Shown here in pieces: positions 18,274 through 29,197 of a DNA stretch of 64,000 bases. The position numbers and the translations under genes are program-made. The notes under the pieces are model-generated. The model did not search any database and was not told the DNA's origin. It saw only the letters and a list, made by a program, of their open reading frames with translations. Numbering within the stretch: the first letter of the stretch is position 1; each line of letters starts with the position of its first letter. Origin of the DNA: Anoxybacterium sp963668245 (GTDB taxonomy: Bacteria > Bacillota > Clostridia > Peptostreptococcales > Anaerovoracaceae); NCBI GenBank assembly GCA_963668245.2, contig OY764195.2:310001-374000 (forward strand). Direction: 5' to 3'.

Positions 18274-18372
18274 CGGTTATTTATTCAGGATCCTGCATAA
18301 TATACGTTGCTATTTTTTAAAAAACCTGCTATGATAAACAGAACTATTCATATATCGATAGGAGGTGTCGCT

Positions 18373-18831
18373 ATGATTATTCGAAAAGCCAAGTTGTCTG
18401 ATACTGAGGCAATCCATAAACTAGTGAATCATTATGCAAAAAAGGGACTGATGCTAGCACGTTCGAGAAGTGCTATTTACGAATATATCCGAAATTATTC
18501 CGTAATGGAAGACGAAGGTGAAGTAATCGGCATCGGTGCGCTTTCAATCCTTTGGGTTGATTTGGCTGAAATCCGGACTTTAGCGGTCAGCGAAGATTAT
18601 GCAGGCAAAGGGATTGGGAAGCAACTCGTTGAACACTTTTTAGCGGAAGCGAAAGAACTTGGTATCGAAAAAGTATTTACACTTACATACCAAATCGAAT
18701 TTTTCCAAAAATGTGGTTTTCATATTATCAGCAAAGAAAACATGCCACATAAAGTCTGGAAAGATTGCCTTAACTGTCCTAAATTCCCTAATTGTGATGA
18801 AGTCCTTATGGAAATCCAAGTCGAAAATTAA
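18373..18831 (+). CDS. GNAT N-acetyltransferase, ArgA-like
   Basis: 152 aa from ATG 18373, preceded by AGGAGGT. The GNAT fold is seen in IRKAKLSDTEAIHKL, the beta-4 strand IRTLAVSEDYAGKGIGKQLVEHFL with the acetyl-CoA loop (Y-A-G-K-G-I-G-K), and FFQKCGF. The C-terminal DCLNCPKFPNCDE cysteine motif is usual in the short N-acetylglutamate-synthase-like branch. It is probably an amino-acid N-acetyltransferase; arginine synthesis is plausible but not shown. Confidence 0.85.
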   Translation: MIIRKAKLSDTEAIHKLVNHYAKKGLMLARSRSAIYEYIRNYSVMEDEGEVIGIGALSILWVDLAEIRTLAVSEDYAGKGIGKQLVEHFLAEAKELGIEKVFTLTYQIEFFQKCGFHIISKENMPHKVWKDCLNCPKFPNCDEVLMEIQVEN

Positions 18832-18851
18832 CACCAATACCTCACTACATA

Positions 18852-20750
18852 TTATTGTTCTGGGGTATTTTTTATTTGAAATAAATCCAATTCACTCTGA
18901 TCTCCAAACAGAATATTGTTCTGCACTTTCTGATAAATTTGTTCGTAGTGATTATAAATTGCTGGTGGTTCTGAAAAAAGCATCCCCGCAGAATCCACAG
19001 CTAAAAAGTATCGGTTGACCGGCAGTTTTTCCCTATAATCCATTAGAAAGCTATAAAACGGAGGCAATTCCATGCCCAGTTGATCCAGCAAATAGACCCC
19101 AAGATAATTGGTACTCAACTCAGTGCCTTCCATATTTGCATCAAAGTTAGACCACACCACATATGGCAGTTCAAATAACTTGCGGTTTTTCACCATACGC
19201 TGAGCGTCATCGGTAATTTCCAGCCCATTGAAATCACCATCTCCAAGGGTATCATCAATATACCCTAGCTCTTTATAAAGACTCAATTCTGAAGTAAGGG
19301 AAGGATAATGGTCACCAAAAAAAACGATTACGGTTGGTTCCTCAACCGTTTTAAAATATTCAATCAATCGTTTCAAATTCTGATCTGCATCATGAATCCC
19401 TTGGGTGTAGTTCTTTAGAGCATTCATACTTTCTGTATCCAGCTTGATACGACTGCTCACCGATACATCATACTCTTCATAGTAATTCGATTTTGTATAG
19501 GGCCAGTGATTCTGAACCGAAATATTATACATAAAAGCTGGTTTCTTTACACTCTGGTATGTGGAAATGATGTAAGCAGTAAAAGTTTCATCTGAAACAT
19601 ATCCGCCTTTCACCACTGCATCTGGCATATCCTCTAAAGAGACAAACTGTTCCACTCCCAGCATAGGATAAACTAAATCACGGTTAAAAAACTCTTCTGT
19701 ATTTGGATGGACAACGCTGGTCGAATATCCCTTGGTTTTCAGGTATGAGGGCAAAGACGGCAGGCTTGTATTGACACTGCTGGTATAGGCATTCGCCTGA
19801 TATGGTAAATATTTTACCGAAAAGCCTGTCATAACTTCAAACTCTACATTGTCGGTCAAGCCACCAAACGTATTGCTTACGGTAGTGCCACTACCAGCAT
19901 CCTGTTGTAATGCATGAAAGGTAGGAATAGGATCTTCCGAAAAAGTAATTCCAGGAAGCAGTGTAACATCCCAAAAAGCTTCGCTCATAACAATAATGAT
20001 GTTGGGATTCACTTCATTTGTAGCCTCTTTGCATTGAAAATCGTAGGAAGTATTACAGTCCGAGCCAGAGGCATTTTTCAAATCGGACCATACCTTCGCA
20101 CTAACGATAAATCCACGAATGTATCCATCTTTTCCGCATGCTGAAGATGTCTGTGCAAATCCAATAGGCGGCAAAGTCCACATCATGACTCCAACAATAC
20201 AGATACTTATCACAGTAATGATATTACAATTTCGTGGTTTTATAAAACGAATTTGCTTTTGCAATCCAATCGCCGCAATATATAAAAGATGAATTGTGAT
20301 GAAAATCAAAAAAATAATGTCTTGAAGAAAGCTTAACTCTTTCAGTGTTTTGATATGAATTAACGTGGATACGTTTCCACTTAATGCAATATCCCATGGC
20401 ATGATTGGAGTTCCCAAGATTTCACGTTTGCACCCTATGATAGCAGCAATAAGGATCCATATAGCAGAGCAGATAGATGCTGCTGCCAGCTTATGATTGA
20501 TGTTGGCCCATAAGAAAAAAAATACTGCATAAAAAAGCAATAATGACATTAAAAACTGCACTGGCTCTTGTACAATCCAAGAAAGAGACTCTATCACGCT
20601 TCCCCTTGCTGCATATTCAATCATCAGTAACGAGATTACAGGCATCGTAGAGAAAAGCAAGTTAATTTTTTGCTCTTTGACCAATTGCTCTATATCCAAA
20701 CGTAAATTTGTACCGTCTTTTTCAGTAAGCTTTTTCTTCCAACCTTTCAT
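18852..20750 (-). CDS. LTA synthase family sulfatase-fold membrane protein
   Basis: 632 aa. The first 215 residues hold about five membrane helices. The rest is an extracellular alkaline-phosphatase/sulfatase domain with NIIIVMSEAFWD, the TFGGLTDNVEFEVMTGF block that would carry the catalytic Thr, NHWPY, and VIVFFGDHYPS metal ligands. The family polymerises glycerol-phosphate or adds phospho-groups to the envelope. Whether it makes true lipoteichoic acid is open. The next operon is closed by its own terminator upstream. Confidence 0.9.
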   Translation of the reverse strand: MKGWKKKLTEKDGTNLRLDIEQLVKEQKINLLFSTMPVISLLMIEYAARGSVIESLSWIVQEPVQFLMSLLLFYAVFFFLWANINHKLAAASICSAIWILIAAIIGCKREILGTPIMPWDIALSGNVSTLIHIKTLKELSFLQDIIFLIFITIHLLYIAAIGLQKQIRFIKPRNCNIITVISICIVGVMMWTLPPIGFAQTSSACGKDGYIRGFIVSAKVWSDLKNASGSDCNTSYDFQCKEATNEVNPNIIIVMSEAFWDVTLLPGITFSEDPIPTFHALQQDAGSGTTVSNTFGGLTDNVEFEVMTGFSVKYLPYQANAYTSSVNTSLPSLPSYLKTKGYSTSVVHPNTEEFFNRDLVYPMLGVEQFVSLEDMPDAVVKGGYVSDETFTAYIISTYQSVKKPAFMYNISVQNHWPYTKSNYYEEYDVSVSSRIKLDTESMNALKNYTQGIHDADQNLKRLIEYFKTVEEPTVIVFFGDHYPSLTSELSLYKELGYIDDTLGDGDFNGLEITDDAQRMVKNRKLFELPYVVWSNFDANMEGTELSTNYLGVYLLDQLGMELPPFYSFLMDYREKLPVNRYFLAVDSAGMLFSEPPAIYNHYEQIYQKVQNNILFGDQSELDLFQIKNTPEQ

Positions 20751-20844
20751 CTGTCCTCCAATGAGATATTCGCCTCAATCTATAGAATAAAATCTCTTCC
20801 TCCTCATTTTTGCACATAAAAAAGGTACCGTCAATAGAAAGGAG

Positions 20845-20888
20845 TATAAAAGAGCTGGGGAATAGAATAATGTTCTGTTCCCTAGCTC
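20845..20888 (-). terminator. Terminator of the aldehyde oxidoreductase operon
   Basis: An 11-bp stem (GAGCTGGGGAA / TTCCCTAGCTC, one mismatch) is followed in the minus direction by TTTTAT. It lies immediately after the last gene of the long redox operon. Confidence 0.85.
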
Positions 20889-20894
20889 TCTCGG

Positions 20895-21635
20895 TTAAAT
20901 ACCCATCAATTTTCTGGCCAGCTCCATCTGTTTACAGGTTTTGCAAATCGGGGCTTCCTCAATTCCTGTTTTTCCTTTCAAATACGCAAATTCTTCTTTT
21001 GTAATAAAGTGTTTTCCACAGACACCACATCGTATTAACTCAAAATCCCTGTTCCAGATTTTTCTGATTCCGTATTCTTCTATCACTTTAATATGTCCAG
21101 TTGGACAAACATATGCGCAGGAACCACACCCGATGCAGGCGGCTGATGGCTCTTCATACGGTGTTGTCACTTTTTTTGTTGTCCCTCGGTTTACTGTTCC
21201 GATTGCATTGCAACCTACTGCTTCACAAGCCCTCACACATAAACCACAAAGAATACATTCATTACCAAAATCCATATGATATCTTGAGAAGTCAGATATC
21301 CCGTACTCTTTTGCTAATTTAGAAATCTCTTGATTTCCTGGTACTTCTGCCATTAGTAAACCTAACATTGTTTTTCGCATCAAGCGAATATTCTCTGTAT
21401 CTGTTTCTACAATGGTATCTTTTGTTACTGGATAAATGCAAGATGTCACTGTTTTGCGTTTACCATTTTCATTGATTTCTACAATGCACATTCTACAAGT
21501 TGCCAAGCCGCGCAATGACTCATGATGGCAAAGATGAGGTATTGTAATTCCATTTCTGTTCGCAATATCTAATAAATATTCCCCTTTTTCTCCAGCGCAT
21601 TCTTTTCCATTGATCGTTACTTTCACTAGTTCCAT
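20895..21635 (-). CDS. NuoG/HydA N-terminal-like Fe-S electron transfer subunit
   Basis: 246 aa from ATG 21635, five bases after the NuoF-like stop. It has a 2Fe-2S plant-type domain (IPHLCHHESLRGLATCRMC...SC), then a NuoG-type Cys/His region, then two 4Fe-4S sites (CILCGLCVRACEAVGC; CIGCGSCAYVCP), and a C-terminal zinc-ribbon-like pair of CxxC motifs (RCGVCG; CKTCKQ). It corresponds to the short diaphorase partner found with NuoE/NuoF modules and lacks any hydrogenase H-cluster domain. It probably moves electrons between NAD(H) and the oxidoreductase. Confidence 0.88.
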   Translation of the reverse strand: MELVKVTINGKECAGEKGEYLLDIANRNGITIPHLCHHESLRGLATCRMCIVEINENGKRKTVTSCIYPVTKDTIVETDTENIRLMRKTMLGLLMAEVPGNQEISKLAKEYGISDFSRYHMDFGNECILCGLCVRACEAVGCNAIGTVNRGTTKKVTTPYEEPSAACIGCGSCAYVCPTGHIKVIEEYGIRKIWNRDFELIRCGVCGKHFITKEEFAYLKGKTGIEEAPICKTCKQMELARKLMGI

Positions 21636-21640
21636 ATCGA

Positions 21641-23434
21641 TTACCTCACTTTTACAGCACCAAACTTGCAAAGATCTATGCAATTCCCGCATTTGATGCA
21701 TTTTTGAAGGTTGATTGTGTGTGGTTCTTTTATCAATCCGTCGATTGCTTCTGGTGAACACCCTCGCTTACACACTCCACATCCAACGCATTGTTTTTCA
21801 TCAATTATGAATTCAGTAAGTTCTTTGCATACACCCGCGCGACATCGTTTCTCAACAATATGTTCTATATATTCATCCCTGAAATATTTCAGCGTGCTGA
21901 GTACTGGGTTGGGAGCAGTTTTCCCTAACCCGCACAGGGACGCTTGCTGAACAGTATGCGCTATTTCTTGTAATAATTCTAAGTCTCTTTCTTGACCTCG
22001 GCCTTCGCAAATATCAGTCAAGATTTTTTGCATCTGCCGGATTCCTTCTCTACAGGAGACACACTTTCCACAAGATTCTTCAGCCAGAAATGCAACGTAA
22101 TATCTTGCAAATTCCACCATACAGGTTCTCTCGTCGGTGACAATGACACCACCAGATCCCATCATGGAGCCAGACGATTCTAATGTATCGAAATCAACAG
22201 AAAGATGAATCATATCTTTTGGAATACATCCACCTGAAGGTCCTCCTGTTTGAACCGCCTTAAATTGCTTATCTCCTACAATGCCGCCACCGATATCAAA
22301 AATCAATTCTTGTAAGGTTATTCCCATTGGCACTTCTACAAGTCCTGTGTTTTTGACCTTTCCTACAAGAGAAAACACTTTTGTTCCCGAATTCCCTTTG
22401 CTCCCAATACCAGAAAACCACTTGCACCCTTTTTCGATAATAACAGGAATATTCGCCCATGTTTCAACATTGTTGAGTACAGTAGGCTGACCCCAAAGTC
22501 CATATTCGGCTGATCGAATATACTTTGCACGTGGTTCTCCTGCTTTGCCCTCTATTGATGCCATCAGTGCCGAAGATTCTCCACAAACAAAAGCCCCACC
22601 GCCACGAACAATTTCAATATCAAAACTATGCCGACTTCCCAGTATGTTTTCCCCTAAATAGTTTTGTTCCTTCGCTTGCAAGATTGCACGATTCATATTT
22701 TCTAAAGCCAACCCATACTCATCACGTATGTAAATATAGCCATTACGCGCACCCAGAGCAAAGGATGCAATGATCATGCCTTCCAAAACGGTATGAGGAT
22801 CACCCTCCATAATACTTCTATCCATAAAAGCGCCAGGATCCCCTTCATCACCATTACAGATAATATATTTGGGTTCTCGATCCATTCGATAGCAGGATTC
22901 CCACTTGACTCCCGTTGGAAATCCGCCACCACCTCGACCTCTGAGTCCAGACTTTTTGATTTCTTCAATGACATCTTCTCTTTTCATGGTTTCAATGACA
23001 GTCCTAAGTCCGCGATATCCACCTGCATTTAAATAGTCTTGTATATCAGATGGATCAATTTCTCCAATATTACGCAATGCAATTTTCTTTTGTTTTTTGA
23101 TAAAGTCCGAATCATGGTGAGACCGAACTCTCTTTTTCGTGTTTGCATCCAAGTACAATAATCTTTGAATTTCTTCTCCTCTTCTAATTGTTTTTTCTAT
23201 GATTTCTTCTACATCTCCCGTTTTAACATGATAGTATGCAATGTCATCGGGTTCAATCTTCACAATTGGCCCTCTCTCACAAAGTCCATTGCATCCAGTT
23301 GGCTTTACATAAGCGGTCACTTCTATTTTTAAATGTTTTGCATCAATTTGCCGTTTGAATTCTTCGAGCACCTTCTGGCTTCCATTGGCTAAGCATCCCG
23401 TGCCACAGCATATTTTTATGATACGATCATCCAT
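21641..23434 (-). CDS. NuoF-like NADH dehydrogenase flavoprotein subunit
   Basis: 597 aa from ATG 23434 (GGAGGAGG upstream). It has an N-terminal thioredoxin-like 2Fe-2S domain (CCGTGCLANGS...GCNGLCERGP). The FMN/NADH-binding NuoF core follows (SGLRGRGGGGFPTGVKWE; CNGDEGDPGAFMDR; GGAFVCGESSALMASIEG), then the 4Fe-4S ligand site ESCGKCVSCREG, and two C-terminal ferredoxin clusters (CVGCGVCKRGCSP; CIKCGNCIDLCKFG). This is the architecture of HymB/HydB-type subunits. It overlaps the NuoE-like gene by 8 bp. Confidence 0.93.
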   Translation of the reverse strand: MDDRIIKICCGTGCLANGSQKVLEEFKRQIDAKHLKIEVTAYVKPTGCNGLCERGPIVKIEPDDIAYYHVKTGDVEEIIEKTIRRGEEIQRLLYLDANTKKRVRSHHDSDFIKKQKKIALRNIGEIDPSDIQDYLNAGGYRGLRTVIETMKREDVIEEIKKSGLRGRGGGGFPTGVKWESCYRMDREPKYIICNGDEGDPGAFMDRSIMEGDPHTVLEGMIIASFALGARNGYIYIRDEYGLALENMNRAILQAKEQNYLGENILGSRHSFDIEIVRGGGAFVCGESSALMASIEGKAGEPRAKYIRSAEYGLWGQPTVLNNVETWANIPVIIEKGCKWFSGIGSKGNSGTKVFSLVGKVKNTGLVEVPMGITLQELIFDIGGGIVGDKQFKAVQTGGPSGGCIPKDMIHLSVDFDTLESSGSMMGSGGVIVTDERTCMVEFARYYVAFLAEESCGKCVSCREGIRQMQKILTDICEGRGQERDLELLQEIAHTVQQASLCGLGKTAPNPVLSTLKYFRDEYIEHIVEKRCRAGVCKELTEFIIDEKQCVGCGVCKRGCSPEAIDGLIKEPHTINLQKCIKCGNCIDLCKFGAVKVR

Positions 23435-23900
23435 TTGATTCCTCCTCCTTATACTTAGAAATAATCTCTGCAATAGACTGAGGAGTTAACTTCCCATGAT
23501 ATTCGCCATTGATTACCATAACGGGAGCCAATGCGCAGGCACCTACACAATTGACGGTTTCAATTGAGAACAAACCATCACCTGTGATTTCTCCGGCAGA
23601 TATTCCAAGCAATTTTTCAAGTTCTGATACAATCACCATGGAGGATCGAATATGACAAGCAGTTCCATCACATACCTTAATCACGTATTTACCTTTTGGT
23701 TTTAGGCTTAACGCTTTATAAAAAGTAGCCATTCCGTATAATTTGCTGAGTGGTAGATTAAGATGGTCTGAAATTAAACTCATTGCATCTTTTGAGATAT
23801 AATTAAACTCTCTTTGAATATCCTGCATGATAGCCAGAGAAAATCTTTTTTCCGCAGGATATTGGAATATCAATTCCTCCAATCTTTTTTCTTCATTCAT
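23427..23900 (-). CDS. NuoE-like 2Fe-2S subunit
   Basis: 157 aa from ATG 23900. This is a thioredoxin-fold ferredoxin with ligands in CDGTACHIR and VNCVGACALAP, preceded by the helical NuoE N-domain (FNYISKDAMSLISDHLNLP; GMATFYKALS). It forms the diaphorase unit with the NuoF-like protein and is translationally coupled to it by overlap. Confidence 0.93.
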   Translation of the reverse strand: MNEEKRLEELIFQYPAEKRFSLAIMQDIQREFNYISKDAMSLISDHLNLPLSKLYGMATFYKALSLKPKGKYVIKVCDGTACHIRSSMVIVSELEKLLGISAGEITGDGLFSIETVNCVGACALAPVMVINGEYHGKLTPQSIAEIISKYKEEESNG

Positions 23901-23956
23901 TTTACCGCCCCCAATCACTAAATTTCTCTTATCCTCTATTTGCCATCACAAGAATA

Positions 23957-26361
23957 CTACACGCTAAAGTCCATCACTTCCATCCTGTGGCTATATACAC
24001 GGATGACTTTAAGCATTTCATTTTCCATTTTATATTTCACCCAATATGTTATGTTTTTTATTCTAAGATGGGAAAGATAAGTATTTTCCTCTGGTTGATA
24101 AAAAACGTTCTCAGTTTTTTCTCCATGGATCAGTACTGATTTCACATCTTCATACAAGATATATCTTGATTCCATCAGATCCCATATCTCTTTGTCAATC
24201 GTTATGACTTTGTTTCCTTGTTCTTCTTTAGTGGATTCTTTTTCATCTCCCCAGTAACGAGATATCAACCTTCGTTTCAGCAATCTACGGTTTTCATTTT
24301 TTTGAGATAGGTTGGGCATTCTTCGTTGTGCAGACGCTGCCAAATCCTCACTAAAAATCAAATCAAGCACATGGAATGTGGGTTGATTCATATCGACAAA
24401 CAAGTCTTTACACATAGCACAGTAGACCAGCAAATCCTTTTGGCTTTCACGAGTTCGATCTAAAACAAAATCCTTTGCCTGATCTCTATTTGCGTAAAAC
24501 ACCAGTCCGCCAAAACCGCAACACTTTGTTCTTTCTTTCGTATATTTCAATTCCTCAACGGCATATCCCAATTGAGATACAATCCAGCGAACACTTTCAT
24601 GTACTTCTTTATTGTAGCGTGTACTGCATGCATCATGGACATTCAGTGTTATCTTTTCATCTAATCTACTGCTATCTTTCCCAGCGCTTTTTTGTTCAGG
24701 AAGTCCATACCTTTGAAAGATTTCCCAAAGAGATAGGAAAGATATTTCGGGAAGGTATTTCTCAAAGATACGAATACAGCTTGAACATGAAAAAATAAAT
24801 ATTGGCTTACCCATCTTGATCCAGTTTTCTCTCATTCGTGCTAAGGTTTCCTCTAGCAAGTCATTTCTTCCGGCCCAGTCCGCTGGTGCACCACAGCAAC
24901 CAAGCATTATCCCAACGCCTTCTTTGATGGTATCTAAAAGATATTCGTATGTCTTTTCAACATACTGTGGGCAGGAGGCGGATAACTGACACCCAGGGAA
25001 GAATACATAATCTGATTGTTGGCAATCTGGCTCACTGCCTTTGAATACTGACTGAGCGTAGCTAGAAAATGCGATCCGGGGATAAGTGAATAATTCTCTT
25101 TCCCGAAGTTGGCGTTCCGCCTCTGGTATTGGAGGTGGTGGTTTTGCCATAAAAAACTGACTGCCGTTGCTAAATTCCATATCTCGCAACGCAAAATCGT
25201 GTGCTGATGGTGGCATTTTATTGTGTTCAACCATGCTCACTCTCGTTTCACGAACCAATTCATCCATTCCAATATCCGTAAAACATTCTTCTTTACAGAG
25301 CCCACACATTGTGCACGAATTAATCATTGTATTGGCATAGCGCGTTCCCATAATCACATCTTCATTGATTTTGATTTGCCTTCCATAACTTTTTGGTCTA
25401 ATCCGAAATCGTTTCAGATGACTGCATCCGTTAATACATGCGTCACATTGGCACGTTAGGCATCGTTTCGCTTCTTCTTCTGCTTCTTCTTGGGTATAAT
25501 CAAGATCGTAAGGTCCATTGCCATTTAGCCCTATTTCTTTTATGGTAGGATACTCTAGCGGAGTAGGAAACGAGCCTTCTCTTTCTCTAGATGCTGTCAA
25601 AGAAATCTTTTTCAAATATCTCTCAATTGAGATTGCTGCTCGTTTGCCTGTGCTGACGGATCGAATAACTGAATCTCCTTCTCCGCAGAGTCTCCCACCG
25701 GCAAAAAAAGGTGTATCTGCTATCTGAAATGTATCTGGATTGATGGAGAATCCCTTTTCCCATTGACCGGTACCAATATATATCGCGTCGTATTCATCTT
25801 TAAGATAGGATAATTCCGATTCTTTTACTGTTCTATCACATAAAACAGTGATGTTCGTTAGAGAAATTGCCTTTAATTCTTTTTCAATCAAATCTCGTTG
25901 AGTTGCTTTCCTTCAAAGTCCCAAATCCTCCCACCTATCCTATCCTGCTGTTCCATAATCGTGACACGAAAACCCTTTTTGTCTAGTTCCATTGCTGCCG
26001 TAATGCCACTTATCCCTCCACCAATTACAACAACGTTTCCATTTTTTTTAGGAAGAATAACAGATTTCTTCACAGGAACATATCCATATAAAACTGCCGC
26101 TCGTTCCAAATCTTGTATCCGTAGCGCATGATCATATTTTCCACGTACACAAACATCCTCACAGGGATGATCACAAATCATTCCTATAATTCCTGCAAGC
26201 GGAATTCTCTTTTGCATCATTTTATAGGATTTTTGAAACTCACCTTGTGCCATCTCATTGCAAAAAGCTGCAACATCAAAATGGAGTGGACACCAAGAGG
26301 AGCATGCTGCAGGTTCATCCTGCAGGCATGTTTCACATTTTTCAAATATGGCTTTATCCAT
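23957..26361 (-). pseudogene. FAD/NAD-dependent oxidoreductase with Fe-S and CCG domains, split by a one-base shift
   Basis: Two frames form one protein. Codons from ATG 26361 give 157 aa: a GltD-like Fe-S N-domain (CETCLQDEPAACSSWCP; HPCEDVC) and the FAD motif VIGGGISGITAAMELD. That frame stops with TGA at 25890-25888. The downstream frame (TTG 25891 to 23957, 644 aa) continues the same alignment without a gap: the NAD part (DAIYIGTGQ), Cys clusters (CLTCQCDACINGC; CTMCGLCKEEC) and two HdrD/GlpC-type CCG motifs (CCGAPADWAG; CCGFGG). One missing T in the ATTT run explains it. Alternatives are sequencing error or a coupled two-gene form, since stop and TTG overlap and GAAGGAAAG lies upstream. 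It would feed electrons to the oxidoreductase system. Confidence 0.75.
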
Positions 26362-26416
26362 TTTATCTCCTCCAAGTAAGCGAAAAGAATATATTATTCT
26401 TCCATATTATTCAGGC

Positions 26417-29134
26417 TTATAATGCCGCTAATATTTTTTCTGGTCTCGCAGGCAACGATGTAATACGAACACCACATGCATCATAAATTGCATTGATGAT
26501 AGACGCATGGGGAGCAGACAATGGCATTTCTCCAGACCCAGCCATGCCAAACGGTCCATATGGACGAATCGTTTCCTGATGAATAATATCCATCTGATCT
26601 GGTGCGTCTAGTATTTTTGGTATTCCACAGGCATATAGTGTGGTGTGCTTGTCCAGATCTTCGAAGTCTTCTGATAGCGCAAGACCGATTCCCTGTACCA
26701 ATCCACCCCAAAGCTGTCCTTCCAATACCAGTTTATTCATAACAGGTCCACAATCGGAAACAAGTGTAAATTTTTCAATTTTTACCTTTCCGGAGGTAAT
26801 GTCTACGGAAACCTCAGACAAAAGTACACCATACATATATACTGGGAACGGATTACCTTGACCCGTTTCAACACTGCATTCCTTGCATGGTGCAGTCCAC
26901 TTGCCATCATATTTTGTTTTCAAATTTTCAGCCGTTGCCTCTTCATAAGTTCGATAAGATCCATCTGGTTTTCTCAGGCCATTTAATAGATTCTCGCATG
27001 CAACACGAATTGCGTTACCAGTCATAACATTGGATCTGCTACCTCCCGCAGGGCCACTATTCGGCGTCTTTTCCATATCATTCATTACAAGCCGAATCAT
27101 TTCAGGGTTTGCTCCGATTGGCTTTAATGCTTCGTGAGCAACCGTTAGCGTTCCCATATCTGCTCCTTGTCCATGATCTTCCCATGATGAGCCAATGGAA
27201 AATCCATGTTCCGTAATTTCTGCCCAAGCTTCTGAAGAATCAGCGCCATCCAGCCCCGAACCGTACTCAAGCAGAGAGATTCCCACTCCGTATTTCAAAT
27301 CGCCACCTTTGCCATTTTTTATTTTGGCTTGTTCTTTTGCCTTACGATAGATTGGTCTTAATTTATCCAGTGCTTGTGGAAAAGATATCACATCAGGCGC
27401 ACATCCATTTGGCGTGGTGTCACCTTCCCGGTAAACATTTAAGTAACGAAATTCCAGTGGGTCCATTCCCACTTTTTCAGCTAATTCATCTACCAATACT
27501 TCGGAAGAAAACAGGCTTTGAGGGGATCCGTATCCTCTAAAGGCCGATCCCCATGCATGATTGGTTGCAACCGTTCTTCCATTTCCTCTGACATTGGGAA
27601 TACCATATCCCGCTCCAATAAATTGGGCTCCTCTCATTGTTAACAAATCACCAAATTCACAATAAGGTCCATGGTCAACCGTCCAGTCTGTTTCCATCGC
27701 AATGATTTTTCCGTCTTTGTCTGCTCCCATGGTTAAATCAATGAAAAACGGTGAACGTTTCCCTGTGTATGTAATCTGCTGGTACATATTAAAATCAAGA
27801 AAAACCGGCTTTTTCGTAACCAGTGCCGCAACGCCGAGAAGCCCTTCCATCGTAGGACTAAACTTATATCCAAAGGTTCCTCCCGCTGCATTCTGTACCA
27901 AAATCAACTTTTCAAGAGGGATTCCGATACCTTCTGCCACCATCAAAGCATGTAGGTGAAGCCCTATACTCTTAGAATGAATAATGAGTTTCCCATCTTC
28001 ATCCAAGTATGCAAATCCTACATCTGGTTCTAACGGAAGATGGGGCTGTCTTTGAACATAAAAGCTATCTGACACAACATACGGCAATTGTTCAAAGAAT
28101 GGTTCCACTTCGTCGCCTTTTTCAACGTGGGTTTCAAAATAGATATTTGGTGTTCCGGGATGAATCTCTATTGCATCTTCATCCATTGCATCTAATGCAT
28201 TCATGTATGCTGGTAGTACTTCCAGTTCCACCTTCACTTTTTTTGCAGCTTCTTCTGCAATGGTTGGCGTACAAGCAAGTACCATGGCTATCGCATCACC
28301 ATATTGAAATACTTTTTTATCATTGAGTATTGGTCTTTCTTTTCCGCTACCTTTATTAGTTGGAAAAGCAAGACCGTTGATGCGGTTTGTTCCTGGAACA
28401 TCTTTATAGGTGATTACTTTTACGACTCCTGGTATGGATTCCGCTTCTTTTGTATCAATAGAAATAATATTGGCATGGGACACCTCTGCCTGTACTAATT
28501 TAATATGAAGGGTATCTTTTGGAAGCTGCAATGCCAAATCCGAGCCATAGTCCCACGTACCAGTCACCTTTGCTTCGGCGGATGGTCTTGGCATACTGGA
28601 GCCCAAAAGGCTTACACCATCCTTTAGTTTTGGCCACAACTCCTCAAGGGTTACGTCTCCACGCATCAATCTGGCTGCATCCATCACTGCATCAACTTGC
28701 GGTTTATACCCCGTACATCTGCATATATTTCTGTTCTTTTGAAACCACTCTCTTACCTCTTCTCTTGATGGATTGCTATTACGTTCAAGCAAAACCTTTG
28801 CAGAAACAATAAACCCGGGGGTACAGAATCCGCATTGAGCAGCTCCATGAATCATCCAAGCCACTTGAATCGGATGAAGGCACTCTCTTGTACCAACTCC
28901 TTCAATTGTTATAATTTGTGAACCGTCAGGAATTCTATCCATTTTATAATTGCAAGATCGAATGGCTCTTCCATCCCATATTACTGTACATGCGCCACAT
29001 TCTCCCCTACCACCGCATCCAGATTTTGTTCCCGTTAAATGAAGTTGGTTTCTGATCACATTTAGAAGCGTTTCATCCGGATCCGTCACAATATGCCTTT
29101 CCATACCATTTACGATCAAGGTTTTCTTTATCAT
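26417..29134 (-). CDS. Molybdenum-dependent aldehyde oxidoreductase (xanthine oxidase family, single chain)
   Basis: 905 aa from ATG 29134 (AAGGAGA upstream), the same size as the Desulfovibrio Mop enzymes. It has an N-terminal plant-type 2Fe-2S domain (GCGGRGECGACTV...C), a second 2Fe-2S helical domain (CGFCTPGF; CRCTGY), then the molybdopterin domains (KVTGTWDYGSDL; AFRGYGSPQS; GGSRSNVMTGNA; GSGEMPLSAPHASIINAI with the active-site Glu region GMAGSGE). It lacks an FAD domain, as Mop enzymes do. It would oxidise aldehydes to acids, or a related hydroxylation, passing electrons to the ferredoxin and diaphorase genes around it. The substrate is unknown. Confidence 0.92.
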   Translation of the reverse strand: MIKKTLIVNGMERHIVTDPDETLLNVIRNQLHLTGTKSGCGGRGECGACTVIWDGRAIRSCNYKMDRIPDGSQIITIEGVGTRECLHPIQVAWMIHGAAQCGFCTPGFIVSAKVLLERNSNPSREEVREWFQKNRNICRCTGYKPQVDAVMDAARLMRGDVTLEELWPKLKDGVSLLGSSMPRPSAEAKVTGTWDYGSDLALQLPKDTLHIKLVQAEVSHANIISIDTKEAESIPGVVKVITYKDVPGTNRINGLAFPTNKGSGKERPILNDKKVFQYGDAIAMVLACTPTIAEEAAKKVKVELEVLPAYMNALDAMDEDAIEIHPGTPNIYFETHVEKGDEVEPFFEQLPYVVSDSFYVQRQPHLPLEPDVGFAYLDEDGKLIIHSKSIGLHLHALMVAEGIGIPLEKLILVQNAAGGTFGYKFSPTMEGLLGVAALVTKKPVFLDFNMYQQITYTGKRSPFFIDLTMGADKDGKIIAMETDWTVDHGPYCEFGDLLTMRGAQFIGAGYGIPNVRGNGRTVATNHAWGSAFRGYGSPQSLFSSEVLVDELAEKVGMDPLEFRYLNVYREGDTTPNGCAPDVISFPQALDKLRPIYRKAKEQAKIKNGKGGDLKYGVGISLLEYGSGLDGADSSEAWAEITEHGFSIGSSWEDHGQGADMGTLTVAHEALKPIGANPEMIRLVMNDMEKTPNSGPAGGSRSNVMTGNAIRVACENLLNGLRKPDGSYRTYEEATAENLKTKYDGKWTAPCKECSVETGQGNPFPVYMYGVLLSEVSVDITSGKVKIEKFTLVSDCGPVMNKLVLEGQLWGGLVQGIGLALSEDFEDLDKHTTLYACGIPKILDAPDQMDIIHQETIRPYGPFGMAGSGEMPLSAPHASIINAIYDACGVRITSLPARPEKILAAL

Positions 29135-29197
29135 TTGACATTCTCCTTTTTCTACATTCTTTTTGGGAAACGGTATCAATACCAATCATTGCCCAGT

